64,000 nucleotides of DNA, taken from contig NZ_JAJOMB010000004.1 of assembly GCF_021129305.1 (NCBI RefSeq), forward strand, positions 124,001-188,000. Reading direction: 5' to 3'. Both the position numbers and the translations under genes were made by a program. Shown piece after piece: positions 34,549 to 43,091 of the stretch; position 1 is the first letter of the stretch; every line of letters begins with the position of its first letter. The DNA comes from Kineosporia babensis. Lineage in GTDB: Bacteria > Actinomycetota > Actinomycetes > Actinomycetales > Kineosporiaceae. The notes under the pieces were generated by a model, which did not search any database, was not told the DNA's origin, and worked only from the letters and a program-made list of their open reading frames with translations.

Positions 34549-35334
34549 CTACCCCTTCAGTTCCGGGAACGCGAAGTCCCGGATCTCCAGCAGGGTCTCG
34601 GCGAGACAACGGGTCTGGTGCTCCACGATGCGCCGGCCGTCCTCCTGGTTCGCGGCCGTCGCGTCGCCGATCACACCGGACACGGACAGGTCGTCGGTGA
34701 CCCAGGCCGTCGGCACCGTGCCCTCGAGGGTGAGGTGACGGCTGCCGGCGTACAGAGCGCCGACCGCTTCACCGTCGCGCACCGCCAGGTCCATCCGCAC
34801 CAGTTCCGGGGCCAGGGCCCACACGATCGATGTCTCGATCTGGCCGCCGTGGATGCCGTAGTGCTCGTCGACCTGGGTGATGCCCTCGGGCAGCCCGAAG
34901 CGTCCCGGCATCATCGGGAACACCTCCAGGCCGGTCTCGACCCGGATGTCGCGGGCCACCACGTCGAGCAGGCTGGGCTGACCACCGTGGCCGTTGACGA
35001 ACACCAGCTTGCGGAACCCGGACGCGGCCAGCGAGCGGCCCAGGTCCAGGCAGGTGGCCATCAGCGTGGCGGCCGAGAGCGCCACGGTCCCGGCCCGGCC
35101 CAGGTGCTCGGTGGACTTGCCGTAGGCGAGCGTGGGCAGCTGCCAGACGTTGCTGTCGGCGGGCAGCGAGCGGATGGCCAGGTCGCTGATCCGCTCGGCG
35201 GTCAGGGCATCGGTGATCAGGGGCAGGTGGGCGCCGTGCTGTTCGACCGCGCCGATCGGCTGGACCACCACGGCATCGGTCTTGTCGATGGCCTCGACGG
35301 CGGCGGTGGACAGGTGGGCGAGAAGGTGGGTCAT
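34549..35334 (-). CDS. Creatininase family amidohydrolase
   Basis: 261 residues, typical length. Metal-site motifs are GAVEQHGAHLPLITD, FVNGHGGQ and the later GIHGGQIETS (canonical GHAGE-x-ETS region). The family includes creatinine amidohydrolase, FAPy deformylase (ArfB-like) and mycofactocin peptidase MftE, so it opens cyclic or linear amides. Last gene of the leftward ABC importer operon (9-bp gap), which ties its substrate to the imported compound. Creatinine itself is unproven. Confidence 0.88.
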   Translation of the reverse strand: MTHLLAHLSTAAVEAIDKTDAVVVQPIGAVEQHGAHLPLITDALTAERISDLAIRSLPADSNVWQLPTLAYGKSTEHLGRAGTVALSAATLMATCLDLGRSLAASGFRKLVFVNGHGGQPSLLDVVARDIRVETGLEVFPMMPGRFGLPEGITQVDEHYGIHGGQIETSIVWALAPELVRMDLAVRDGEAVGALYAGSRHLTLEGTVPTAWVTDDLSVSGVIGDATAANQEDGRRIVEHQTRCLAETLLEIRDFAFPELKG

Positions 35335-35343
35335 GCGGGGTCC

Positions 35344-36216
35344 TTATTCCTCGGTCGGCAGGGCGGATTCGTGCCAGCGCTTGAGCAGCTGACCCTCGAT
35401 CGTCGCGACGATCGCGAACAGGATCAGCGAGACGGCGCTGGCCATCAGCACGGCGACGAAGAGCTCGGGGGTGCGCAGCTGGGTAGCGTTCAGGGTGATC
35501 ACGTAGCCGAGGCCGCCCTCGCCGCCGCCGATCCCGGCCACGAACTCGCCGACGATGGCGCCGATCACGCTTGCCCCGCTGGCGATCCGGAGCCCGGTGA
35601 GGATCTGCGGCAGGGCGGCGGGCACCCGCAGGGAGAACAGCTGCACCCGTTCCGGTGCGCCGGCCATCCGGTACAGCTGCACCAGGTTACGGTCGGTGGA
35701 CTTCAGGCCCTGGAGGGTGTTGGCGGCGATCGGGAACACCGCGATCATCGCCGCGACCAGCGCGTTGGTGGTGATCCCGGCGCCGAACCAGACCACGAAC
35801 AGGGGCGCGATCGCCACGATCGGAACGGTCTGCAGCAGAACCAGGTACGGGTACAGGCCGCGTTCGGCGATGTTCCAGCGGGCCATCACCAGGGCGGCGG
35901 CGAAACCGCTGAGCGCGGCCAGGCCGAAGCCCAGCAGGGCTTCCTGCATCGTGACTTTCGCCGCGGCCAGGATCGGGCCGGCGTCGGTGGTCAGGGCCGC
36001 CCACACGTCGGCAGGGCCGGGCAGCAGGTAGACCGGCAGGGCGAAGATCTCGATGATGAGCTGCCAGATCGCCAGGCCGAGCACGGCGGCGACCACGGGC
36101 GGCACCACGAAGCGGCGAGCGGCGACGAGGCGGGACGGTCCGGGGCTGGGGGCCGGCGGGGCCGCCTTCACGGGGGCGGTCTCGGTGGGCTGGTGGGTGC
36201 TGAGGTCGGTCATCAT
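35344..36216 (-). CDS. ABC transporter permease (SsuC/TauC type)
   Basis: 290 residues from ATG 36216 (a second ATG follows at once), overlapping the ATPase stop; the longer open frame upstream lies within the ATPase gene. About six membrane segments with the ATPase-contact loop VFPIAANTLQGLKSTD. A proline/alanine-rich cytoplasmic N-tail spans ~35 residues. Part of the second NMT1-type importer in this window. Confidence 0.9.
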   Translation of the reverse strand: MMTDLSTHQPTETAPVKAAPPAPSPGPSRLVAARRFVVPPVVAAVLGLAIWQLIIEIFALPVYLLPGPADVWAALTTDAGPILAAAKVTMQEALLGFGLAALSGFAAALVMARWNIAERGLYPYLVLLQTVPIVAIAPLFVVWFGAGITTNALVAAMIAVFPIAANTLQGLKSTDRNLVQLYRMAGAPERVQLFSLRVPAALPQILTGLRIASGASVIGAIVGEFVAGIGGGEGGLGYVITLNATQLRTPELFVAVLMASAVSLILFAIVATIEGQLLKRWHESALPTEE

Positions 36217-37001
36217 TTGTCTCCGGCCAGCAGGGAGGACACCAGCTCGGCGGTGTCCGCCAGAGCTGCCTTGTCGCGGGGTGCGTCGTCCTTGGTGGGT
36301 GGGCTGGGTGAGTCGATGATCCGGGCGATGCGCCCGGGCCGGGCGGCCATGACCACGATCCGGTGCCCGAGGTTGACTGCCTCGCTGATCGAGTGCGTGA
36401 TGAACATGGCGCCGAAACCGTTGGCCCGCCACAGGCGCAGCAGCTGGTTCTGCATGTTCTCGCGAGTGAACTCGTCGAGGGCGGCGAACGGCTCGTCCAT
36501 CATCATCAGCTCGGGGGCGCTGGTGATCGCCCGGGCGAGCGAGACCCGCATCTTCATGCCGCCGGAAAGCTGTCGGGGAAGCGACTTCTCGAAGGCCCCG
36601 AGGCCGACCATCTCGATCGCGGCGGTGGCGGCGGCCGCGCGGGTGGCCTTGTCCACGCCCTTCAGCTTGGCCACCAGTTCCACGTTGCTGCGCACGTTGC
36701 GCCAGGCCAGCAGCGTCGGGTCCTGGAAGACGTAGGCCAGCTGGTCGGTGCGGCGCACGAGTTCGCCACCGGAGACCGAGCTGAGCCCGGCCGCCATCCG
36801 GATCACCGTGGTCTTGCCGCAGCCGGAAGGACCCACCAGAGAGACGATCTCACCTGCCCCGACGCTCAGGTCGAACGGGGTGACAGCCTGAAAACCGTTG
36901 CTGTACGTCTTCTGCACCTGCCGGAACTCGATCAGGGCAGCGGCCTGGTCGGTGGTCCCGGGCGGGGCCACGCCGGGTGCGGGGGCGGGGGTGGACACCA
37001 T
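36213..37001 (-). CDS. ABC transporter ATP-binding protein (SsuB/TauB type)
   Basis: 262 residues. Walker A is GPSGCGKTT (57-65), the signature LSGGMKMRVSLARA, Walker B ELMMMDEPF and the switch THSISEAV. It is coupled to the permease by an ATGATG overlap and separated from the substrate-binding protein gene by a hairpin-bearing 74-bp gap. This pattern usually gives an excess of binding protein. Confidence 0.93.
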   Translation of the reverse strand: MVSTPAPAPGVAPPGTTDQAAALIEFRQVQKTYSNGFQAVTPFDLSVGAGEIVSLVGPSGCGKTTVIRMAAGLSSVSGGELVRRTDQLAYVFQDPTLLAWRNVRSNVELVAKLKGVDKATRAAAATAAIEMVGLGAFEKSLPRQLSGGMKMRVSLARAITSAPELMMMDEPFAALDEFTRENMQNQLLRLWRANGFGAMFITHSISEAVNLGHRIVVMAARPGRIARIIDSPSPPTKDDAPRDKAALADTAELVSSLLAGDK

Positions 37002-37030
37002 GCGATGCTCCGATCATCGGGAGGAATGGA

Positions 37031-37067
37031 GGACGGGGGACGCCGGGTGAGCGGGCGTCCCCCGTCC
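37031..37067 (-). terminator. Intra-operon hairpin between binding-protein and ATPase genes
   Basis: 14-bp arms GGACGGGGGACGCC (37031-37044) and complement (37054-37067), with a 9-nt loop. In the leftward transcript it follows the binding-protein stop, where it would protect that mRNA or attenuate downstream genes. Confidence 0.65.
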
Positions 37068-37075
37068 CCGGATGG

Positions 37076-38128
37076 TCAGTAGGAGTCGGCGGGAGCGTCC
37101 GGCATCTCGGCCGGGGAGGGCACCGTGGGCAGGTGCGAGTTGTCGAACAGGGCAGCCGGTTCGATCTCCTTGGTCAGCACCCCGAGGTCGGTGAGCTGGC
37201 TCACCAGAGTGCTCCAGCGCTCGCTGCTCATGGCGCCGATCTGGGCCTCGCCGTCGCCGGTGGCGATGAAGTCCCGCTGCTTGTCCCAGGCGTACCAGAG
37301 CGCGTCGGAGGTCTGTTCCGGGTTGACCTTCATGAGCTGCTCGTTGGTCGCGGTGGCGACCTCCACGTCGCCCATGTAGTCGGCCCAGCCCTGCATCGAC
37401 GCGGCGAGGAAGTCCTTGACCGCCTGCGGGTTCTCCTTCAGGTACTTCTCCGAGGTGAAGACCACGTCGTTGTAGGGGTTGTAGCCGGCCTCGGCGTAGC
37501 TGAAGAAGTCCGTCTCCACGCCGGCCTTGAGGGCCACGTACTGCTCGTTGGTCGGCCAGCCCTGCTGGACCAGGTCCTTGTCGGCCAGGAAGTTGGCGAT
37601 CGAGCCCTGGTAGGCCTGGGTCTTGAAGGTCAGGCCCTGGTCCTTCTGCATGTACTCGGCACCGGTGTTGCCGGTCTGCACGACCCAGGTGTGGTTCTCC
37701 ATGTCGGCGAAGGACTTCATCCCGCTGTCCTTGTGCACCAGCACGCCGACCGGGTTGTCCTGGTAGACCGCGGCCACCGCGACGATCGGGATGCCCTGCT
37801 CCTGGGCCAGGGCGACGCTGGCGGCGTCCCCGATACCCATCTCGGCCTGGCCGGAGGCCACGATCGTGGTGCCGGAGACGGTCGGGCCGCCCTGCTGGAT
37901 GGTGACGCCGAGGTTCTTGTCCGCGTACAGGCCCTCCTCCTCAGCGGCGAAGAAGCCGCCGCTCTCGGAGTTGGCGTACCAGCCGAGCACCACCTTGACG
38001 TCGGTGGTGCCGTCGGCCGCGTCGCTCGAGCTGCTGGAGCCGCCGCAGGCGGTCAGGGCCAGAACGGGGAGCACGGCGAGACCGGCGAGGGCGCTACGGC
38101 TGCGCCGACCGCGGGGAAACAGAGACAT
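37076..38128 (-). CDS. ABC transporter substrate-binding lipoprotein (NMT1 type)
   Basis: 350 residues from ATG 38128 with GGAG upstream. The lipobox is LTACGG, Cys28. The mature protein begins VKVVLGWYANSESGGFFAAEEEGLY, the NMT1/THI5-like fingerprint, and has VSGTTIVASGQAEMGIGDA. First gene of an importer-creatininase unit facing the FCD regulator-amidase operon across a 645-bp divergent region. The ligand is probably an amide or ureide hydrolysed by the neighbouring enzymes. Confidence 0.9.
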   Translation of the reverse strand: MSLFPRGRRSRSALAGLAVLPVLALTACGGSSSSSDAADGTTDVKVVLGWYANSESGGFFAAEEEGLYADKNLGVTIQQGGPTVSGTTIVASGQAEMGIGDAASVALAQEQGIPIVAVAAVYQDNPVGVLVHKDSGMKSFADMENHTWVVQTGNTGAEYMQKDQGLTFKTQAYQGSIANFLADKDLVQQGWPTNEQYVALKAGVETDFFSYAEAGYNPYNDVVFTSEKYLKENPQAVKDFLAASMQGWADYMGDVEVATATNEQLMKVNPEQTSDALWYAWDKQRDFIATGDGEAQIGAMSSERWSTLVSQLTDLGVLTKEIEPAALFDNSHLPTVPSPAEMPDAPADSY

Positions 38129-38456
38129 GAAGGCTCCAGACGTCAATTCAGGACCGGCGGGAACGGGCAGGTTCCCGCCGGTGAAACAGCGACAGAAAAG
38201 CGCTGTCACATGGCATCAGAAATCGCCGGGAGACTTTCCGGAGAAATACCGAGGCCCTCGGGACGGTCGCTGCAAAAGGCTTTCAGCGCCGGATGGCAGA
38301 TGATTCCGGCCGGACCGTCGTGGGCCGTTCGGTGACGAGCGAGTGGTACTGCGATCGACCGACGGGAGCCGGGCGACCTGGCTCACGTTCCGGTCAGCGA
38401 CGGCGTTGTCACAGCTCAGGGCACCCTTCGGAGATCTTCCCCGAGGCCTGCCGAGC

Positions 38457-38469
38457 TTGGTCCGACCAA
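38457..38469. promoter_or_regulatory. FadR-like palindrome, site 1
   Basis: TTGGTCCGACCAA is a perfect 13-bp palindrome with the TGGTCnGACCA core known for FadR-subfamily GntR repressors. It is between the divergent units controlled by the FCD regulator encoded at 38774. Confidence 0.65.
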
Positions 38470-38693
38470 CCGGACCGAGATGACTGTCGTTCGCGAGGAG
38501 CCCGCCCGTCAAGCTGAGCAGGAATCCTTTACGCCAGCGAAACACAACGTCCCCGAGGTGCCCCGGAAGCTCTCACCGACGTCTCCCATCAGCCCTTTCC
38601 CGACGTCTCGTTTCCGGAAGATTTCCAGGCCATAAACGTCAGGGAATGCCCGGGAAATGCTTGTCGCATCAGCCTTTCTCAACTACGGTCGGA

Positions 38694-38706
38694 TTGGTCA
38701 GGCCAA
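38694..38706. promoter_or_regulatory. FadR-like palindrome, site 2
   Basis: TTGGTCAGGCCAA differs from site 1 at two positions and keeps TTGGTC and CCAA. It lies 67 bp before the FCD regulator start, a natural autoregulation position. Confidence 0.6.
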
Positions 38707-38773
38707 GTTCGCCCGACGCTCCGGCCACTCCGGCCGATCCCACTGGGCCCAGGAACGCAGGAAAGGACGCCGC

Positions 38774-39574
38774 GTGAGCACTCCCCCGGATTCGCCGGCC
38801 GATGCACCGGCCGATTCCCTGGCCGAACGGGGCGGCCGCCGTCCCGTTCCCGCGAGCGCTCTGGGTCTGCCCCCGACCGGGCCGGTCCTGATCCGCGGCA
38901 GCGTGGGATCGGAGATCTCGGCCCACCTGGAAAAGCTGATCGCCGTGGGCGAACTCAGGCCCGGCGACCGGCTGCCCTCGGAGCGTGAACTGGCCGCCAC
39001 CTGGAACGTCTCCCGGGCCTCCCTGCGCGAGGCGATGCACGAACTCGAGGCCAAGCATCTGCTCGAGCGCCGGCCCGGCCGGGGTACCACCGTGCTGCCC
39101 GCCCCCGAACGGGTCCAGACGCTCTACTCCCAGCTGTCCGATGCCGAGCACCAGTTGCGCGACGTGGCGGAGCTGCGCGAGAGCATCGAGCCCCGGCTGG
39201 CCGAGCTGGCCGCCGTCCGGGCCACCAAGGCCAACCTGATCGAACTGGAGAACGTGCTCCAGCAGTCCATGGCCGACGTCTCCCCGGAGGAGTCGCTGCG
39301 TCTCGACCTGGAGTTCCACATGCTCCTGGCCGTGGCGTCGCAGAATCCGCTGATGTCGGCGATCAACACCGTCGTCGGTTCCTGGACCTCGGCCACCCGG
39401 GTGCTCTCGCACTCCACCCGCTACGCCCGCGAGGTCTCCTACCTCGGTCACCGCTCGATCATCGAGGCGGTGCGGGCCAGCGACGGACCGGCCGCCCACC
39501 GCGCCATGACCCGGCACCTGGCCGACGTCGCAGCACTCACCCGGGACGAGTTCGACACCTCCCGCGGAGAATGA
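38774..39574 (+). CDS. FadR/GntR family transcriptional regulator with FCD domain
   Basis: 266 residues from GTG 38774 with GAAAGGA at 38761-38767. A disordered Pro-rich N-tail (1-40) precedes the GntR winged helix (about 43-108): LRPGDRLPSERELAATWNVS then RASLREAMHELEAK. The FCD helical ligand domain covers ~125-255, with DLEFHMLLAVAS and the HRSIIEAV metal/ligand helices. First gene of the amidase operon; probably an autoregulated repressor responding to a carboxylate or amide intermediate. Confidence 0.93.
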   Translation: MSTPPDSPADAPADSLAERGGRRPVPASALGLPPTGPVLIRGSVGSEISAHLEKLIAVGELRPGDRLPSERELAATWNVSRASLREAMHELEAKHLLERRPGRGTTVLPAPERVQTLYSQLSDAEHQLRDVAELRESIEPRLAELAAVRATKANLIELENVLQQSMADVSPEESLRLDLEFHMLLAVASQNPLMSAINTVVGSWTSATRVLSHSTRYAREVSYLGHRSIIEAVRASDGPAAHRAMTRHLADVAALTRDEFDTSRGE

Positions 39575-39586
39575 GGTAACCCCCTG

Positions 39587-40714
39587 ATGCTCCTGCCCGA
39601 AACCACCCCACCGGTCTGGTCGGTCCTGCAGCCGCTGACCGGCCCGCACTCGGACGGTCTGCCCTATCTGCCGGCCACCCCGGCGACCACGTCCTGGGGC
39701 CGGCTGCCCTCGGACGCCGACGCGCCCGTGATGAGCGTCGATCCAGGGACCACGGTCGTGGTCGACACCGTCAGCCACGAAGGCATTCTCGAGGACCAGG
39801 GCGCCGACCCGGTGGCCTTCTTCGGCCGCCACGGCGTCACCGCGCCCGAAGTGCTGGCCGATGCGATCGCGATCTGCCGCTCCGGCACCCATGACCTCAC
39901 CGGCGGCCCCCACGTGGTCACCGGCCCGATCGAGGTCCGCGGCGCCCAGCCGGGCGATCTGGTCGCCGTCCACATGGGCCCGCTGACCCCGCGCACCCAC
40001 TACGGCATCATCTCCAGCCGCCACAACCGGGGCCTGCTGCCGGCCCGGTTCCCCGCCGACGGCCCCGTCAGCAGCACGTTCTGCCTGCTCACCGACCCCG
40101 GAACCGAGCGCGTGCAGGCCACGCTCCCGCTGCACCCCACGCAGGCCGAGCGACCGATCCGGTTCCCGATCCAGCCGTTCCTGGGCACAGTCGGAGTGGC
40201 CACCCCGGGCGAGCGCAAGCACTCCGTGCCGCCCGGAGCACACGGCGGCAACCTCGACATCCGGCTGCTGGTCACCGGAACCACGCTGTACCTACCGGTG
40301 CAGGTGCCGGGGGCCGGGGTCTACGTCGGCGACCCGCACTTCGCGCAGGGCAACGGCGAGATCGCCCTCACCGCACTGGAAGCCCCTCTGCGAGCCACGC
40401 TCACCCTTGACCTGATCCCGGCCGCCGAGGCCCAGGCCCGGTTCGGCTCGATCAGCGGCCCGTTCGCCCTCACCCCCGAGTTCCTGGTACCCACCGGCCT
40501 GGACCCCGACCTGGACGAAGCCGTGGCCCGATGCGGTGAGAACGCCGTGACCCTGCTCGGCGCCATGTTCGGGGTCCACCCCGAGATCGCCTACGCCTAC
40601 CTGTCCGCCGCGACCGACTTCGAGATCTCCCAGGTGGTCGACCTGGTGAAGGGATCACACGCCATGATCCGGCGCTCCGACTTCGCCGCTGTCGCAAAGG
40701 AGTTCACCCGATGA
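39587..40714 (+). CDS. Acetamidase/formamidase family protein
   Basis: 375 residues with the FmdA/AmdA fold: GPIEVRGAQPGDLVAVHMGPL near residue 115, VPPGAHGGNLDIRLL near 215 and YVGDPHFAQGNGEIALTALE around 245. These metal-dependent enzymes hydrolyse short amides to ammonia and acid. It starts 12 bp after the FCD regulator and its stop overlaps the next ATG. Substrate may be the terminal amide of the pathway encoded here. Confidence 0.9.
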   Translation: MLLPETTPPVWSVLQPLTGPHSDGLPYLPATPATTSWGRLPSDADAPVMSVDPGTTVVVDTVSHEGILEDQGADPVAFFGRHGVTAPEVLADAIAICRSGTHDLTGGPHVVTGPIEVRGAQPGDLVAVHMGPLTPRTHYGIISSRHNRGLLPARFPADGPVSSTFCLLTDPGTERVQATLPLHPTQAERPIRFPIQPFLGTVGVATPGERKHSVPPGAHGGNLDIRLLVTGTTLYLPVQVPGAGVYVGDPHFAQGNGEIALTALEAPLRATLTLDLIPAAEAQARFGSISGPFALTPEFLVPTGLDPDLDEAVARCGENAVTLLGAMFGVHPEIAYAYLSAATDFEISQVVDLVKGSHAMIRRSDFAAVAKEFTR

Positions 40715-42303
40715 GCGTGGTCGAGGTGAGTTCTGGGATCGATGGCAAGGCCGAACTCGACTGCCCGGGCGAGGTTCCAGCCGGGCTGATCGAGGCGTTC
40801 GACGCCTACGAGAGCGCCCTCCTGGCCAATGACGTTGCGGTGCTGGACGATCTGTTCGCCCCCGGCGAGAGCACGGTGCGCGGCGACGGCACGAACCTGC
40901 TGATCGGGCACGAGGCGATCGCCGGTTTCCGGTCGGGCCGCAGCGTGATCCCGACCCGCAGGGTGGCCAAGATCCTGGTGCGCCCGATCGCGCCGGGCGC
41001 CGCACTGCTGATGGCCAGCACCCGTAACCCGGCCACCGGCGCGACCGGCCTGCAGAGCCAGCTGTGGCAGCAGATCGACGGCGCCTGGAAGGTCACCGCC
41101 GCCCACGTCAGCCTGCCGCTCAAACCAGCCTCCATCGACAGCACGATCTGGCGGGTGGTCGGCGCACCCCTGGTTGCTCCCGCGGAAAACGGCCCCCTGG
41201 ACGGAAAAACGGTGGCGGTCAAGGACCTCTTCGCCATCCGCCACCACACGATCGGCGCCGGGAACCCCACCTGGCTCAACGAGCAGACCCCCCAGGAACA
41301 GCACGCCCCCGCCATCCAGAACCTGCTCGACGCCGGCGCCGCGATCACCGGCATCGCCCACACCGACGAGTTCGCCTACAGCCTCGCCGGACAGAACACC
41401 CACTACGGCACCCCGCCCAATCCGGCTGTCCCGGGCGCCATCAGCGGAGGCTCCACCAGCGGCCCGGCCTCCGCGGTAGCCCTCGGCCAGGTCACGATCG
41501 GACTCGGAACCGACACCGCCGGATCGATCCGGGTACCGGCTTCCTACCAAGGGCTCGTCGGATTGAGGACGACGCATGGTTGCGTCAGTGCCTCAGGGGT
41601 CCATCCGCTCGCCCCGTCGTTCGACACCGTCGGCTGGCTCACCCGCGACGCAGCCACCAGCCTGCAGGTAGCCGACGTCCTCCTGCCCGAAAGCACCAGC
41701 AGCGCCGCGGAACGCACCCTGGTCCTGCCCACCGTCGAGGCCCTGGCCACCCCGGACGTCGCCGCCGCCTGCGCTGAGCGCCGCACCGAACTCGTCGCCG
41801 CCGGCATCCTTCCCGCACTGCACGAGGCCGACCTGCCCTTGGCAGTGCTCGAAACCTGGTTCGCCGCCTTCCGCACCGTGCAGGCGCACGAAGCCTGGCA
41901 GTCCGACGGCGCCTGGATCGAAGCCCACCCAGGAGCGCTGGGCCCCGACGTCGCCGGGCGTTTCGCGCTCGCGGCGCAGGTCACCGACGACGAGGCGGCC
42001 GCCGCGCGTGCCGTACTCGCTGAGGCCCGCCGCCACCTGCGCGAGTTGCTCGACGGTGCGGTGCTGGTCCTGCCCAGCAGTGCCGGAGGGGCTCCCGCCC
42101 GAGACGCGTCACCCGCCCAGGTGGAGTCGGAACGCGCCGGAACGCTGCGCCTGACCTGTCTGTCAGGCCTGGCCGGCGCCCCGGCGCTCTCCCTGCCCCT
42201 GCTCCGCACCGCCGACGGCCGTCCCGCCGGGCTGTGCCTGGTCGGAGCCCCCGGCACCGACCGTGACCTGCTCCAGCTCGCCATCTCCGGAGGTCTCGCG
42301 TGA
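40711..42303 (+). CDS. Fused AtzH-like domain + amidase-signature hydrolase (AtzE-like)
   Basis: 530 residues. Residues ~10-130 form an AtzH-like (SnoaL/NTF2-fold) domain (FDAYESALLANDVAVLDDLF, GTNLLIGHEAIAGFR). Residues ~145-530 are an amidase with the Ser-cisSer-Lys machinery: Lys171 (AVKDLF), the GGSTSGPAS loop (Ser248/Ser250) and nucleophile Ser272 (DTAGSIRVPAS). In cyanuric acid degraders AtzE is 1-carboxybiuret hydrolase and AtzH a separate small amidohydrolase; here related domains are one polypeptide. The role is therefore probably ureide or carboxy-biuret-type hydrolysis, by inference. Confidence 0.88.
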   Translation: MSVVEVSSGIDGKAELDCPGEVPAGLIEAFDAYESALLANDVAVLDDLFAPGESTVRGDGTNLLIGHEAIAGFRSGRSVIPTRRVAKILVRPIAPGAALLMASTRNPATGATGLQSQLWQQIDGAWKVTAAHVSLPLKPASIDSTIWRVVGAPLVAPAENGPLDGKTVAVKDLFAIRHHTIGAGNPTWLNEQTPQEQHAPAIQNLLDAGAAITGIAHTDEFAYSLAGQNTHYGTPPNPAVPGAISGGSTSGPASAVALGQVTIGLGTDTAGSIRVPASYQGLVGLRTTHGCVSASGVHPLAPSFDTVGWLTRDAATSLQVADVLLPESTSSAAERTLVLPTVEALATPDVAAACAERRTELVAAGILPALHEADLPLAVLETWFAAFRTVQAHEAWQSDGAWIEAHPGALGPDVAGRFALAAQVTDDEAAAARAVLAEARRHLRELLDGAVLVLPSSAGGAPARDASPAQVESERAGTLRLTCLSGLAGAPALSLPLLRTADGRPAGLCLVGAPGTDRDLLQLAISGGLA

Positions 42304-43091
42304 GCCCCGACACTCCCGCCCCGCGCCTGGAAACGGCGCCCCTGACGCACCGCAACACCTGGTCCCTCTCACCCGGGCACGCCGACCTGCGCCGACCGAG
42401 CCCGCCTGCCCGCCCCGCACAGGTCGCCGGGCTGCCTACTCCCCTGACGGCCGACCTGAGCCGCAGCGCCCTGATCGTCGTCGACATGCAGAACGACTTC
42501 TGCACACCCGGCGGCTGGCTGGACGGGATCGGCGTGGACGTGAGCCCGCTCGCCTCGGCGACCGCCGCTCTGCAAAGCCTGGTCCCGGCCGCGCGAGCCG
42601 CCGGCCTGCCGGTGATCTGGCTGAACTGGGGCAACCGGCTGGACCAGGCCAACCTTCCGCCCGGTGTGGCCCATGTCTACGACCCGGAGGGCACCGGTGT
42701 CGGCATCGGCTCGGTGATGCCCAACGGCTCCCGGGTGCTCACCCGCGACAGCTGGGGCGCCGCGCTGGTCGACGAGCTCACCCGGGAACCCGGCGACATC
42801 GACGTGGACAAGTACCGCATGAGCGGCTTCTGGGACACCCCGCTCGACTCGATCCTGCGCAACCTGCGGGTGGACACGCTGTTCCTGGCCGGCGTCAACT
42901 CCGACCAGTGCGTGTACGCCACGCTGATCGACGGCGCCTGCCTGGGCTACGACGTGGTGCTCGTCGACGGAGCCAGCGCCACCACCTCACCGGCCTTCTG
43001 CCACGAGGCCACCCTGTACAACACCCGTCAGTGCTTCGGCTTCTCCGTGGACGCCGAAGACCTCACCGCAACCCTGGAGGACTCGAAATGA
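42300..43091 (+). CDS. Isochorismatase-family cysteine hydrolase (biuret/ureidoacrylate amidohydrolase-like)
   Basis: 263 residues from GTG 42300. The catalytic triad is Asp62 (VVDMQNDF), Lys171 (VDKYRMSGF) and Cys204 (NSDQCVYAT). The NDFC-TPGGW and the SGFWDTPLDSILR stretch recall biuret hydrolase and ureidoacrylate amidohydrolase (RutB). It would release ammonia or a carbamate from a ureide. Joined to the fused amidase by GTGA and to the cupin by ATGA, so strictly co-expressed. Confidence 0.88.
   Translation: MSPDTPAPRLETAPLTHRNTWSLSPGHADLRRPSPPARPAQVAGLPTPLTADLSRSALIVVDMQNDFCTPGGWLDGIGVDVSPLASATAALQSLVPAARAAGLPVIWLNWGNRLDQANLPPGVAHVYDPEGTGVGIGSVMPNGSRVLTRDSWGAALVDELTREPGDIDVDKYRMSGFWDTPLDSILRNLRVDTLFLAGVNSDQCVYATLIDGACLGYDVVLVDGASATTSPAFCHEATLYNTRQCFGFSVDAEDLTATLEDSK

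Larger units (their letters stand above)
38129..38773. other. 645-bp divergent regulatory region, no gene
   Basis: Neither strand has a credible gene. It separates the importer unit from the FCD regulator-amidase operon and holds two near-identical FadR-like palindromes. A CGACGTCTC direct repeat occurs near 38577 and 38603. It should contain both divergent promoters. Confidence 0.6.

Noticed and set aside
34618-36735. A 705-codon plus-strand open frame
   Set aside because: Antisense to creatininase, permease and ATPase genes, all with clear motifs.
38216-38545. 109-codon minus-strand frame in the large divergent gap
   Set aside because: Arg/Ser-rich, no family features, and it covers a candidate operator; probably non-coding.
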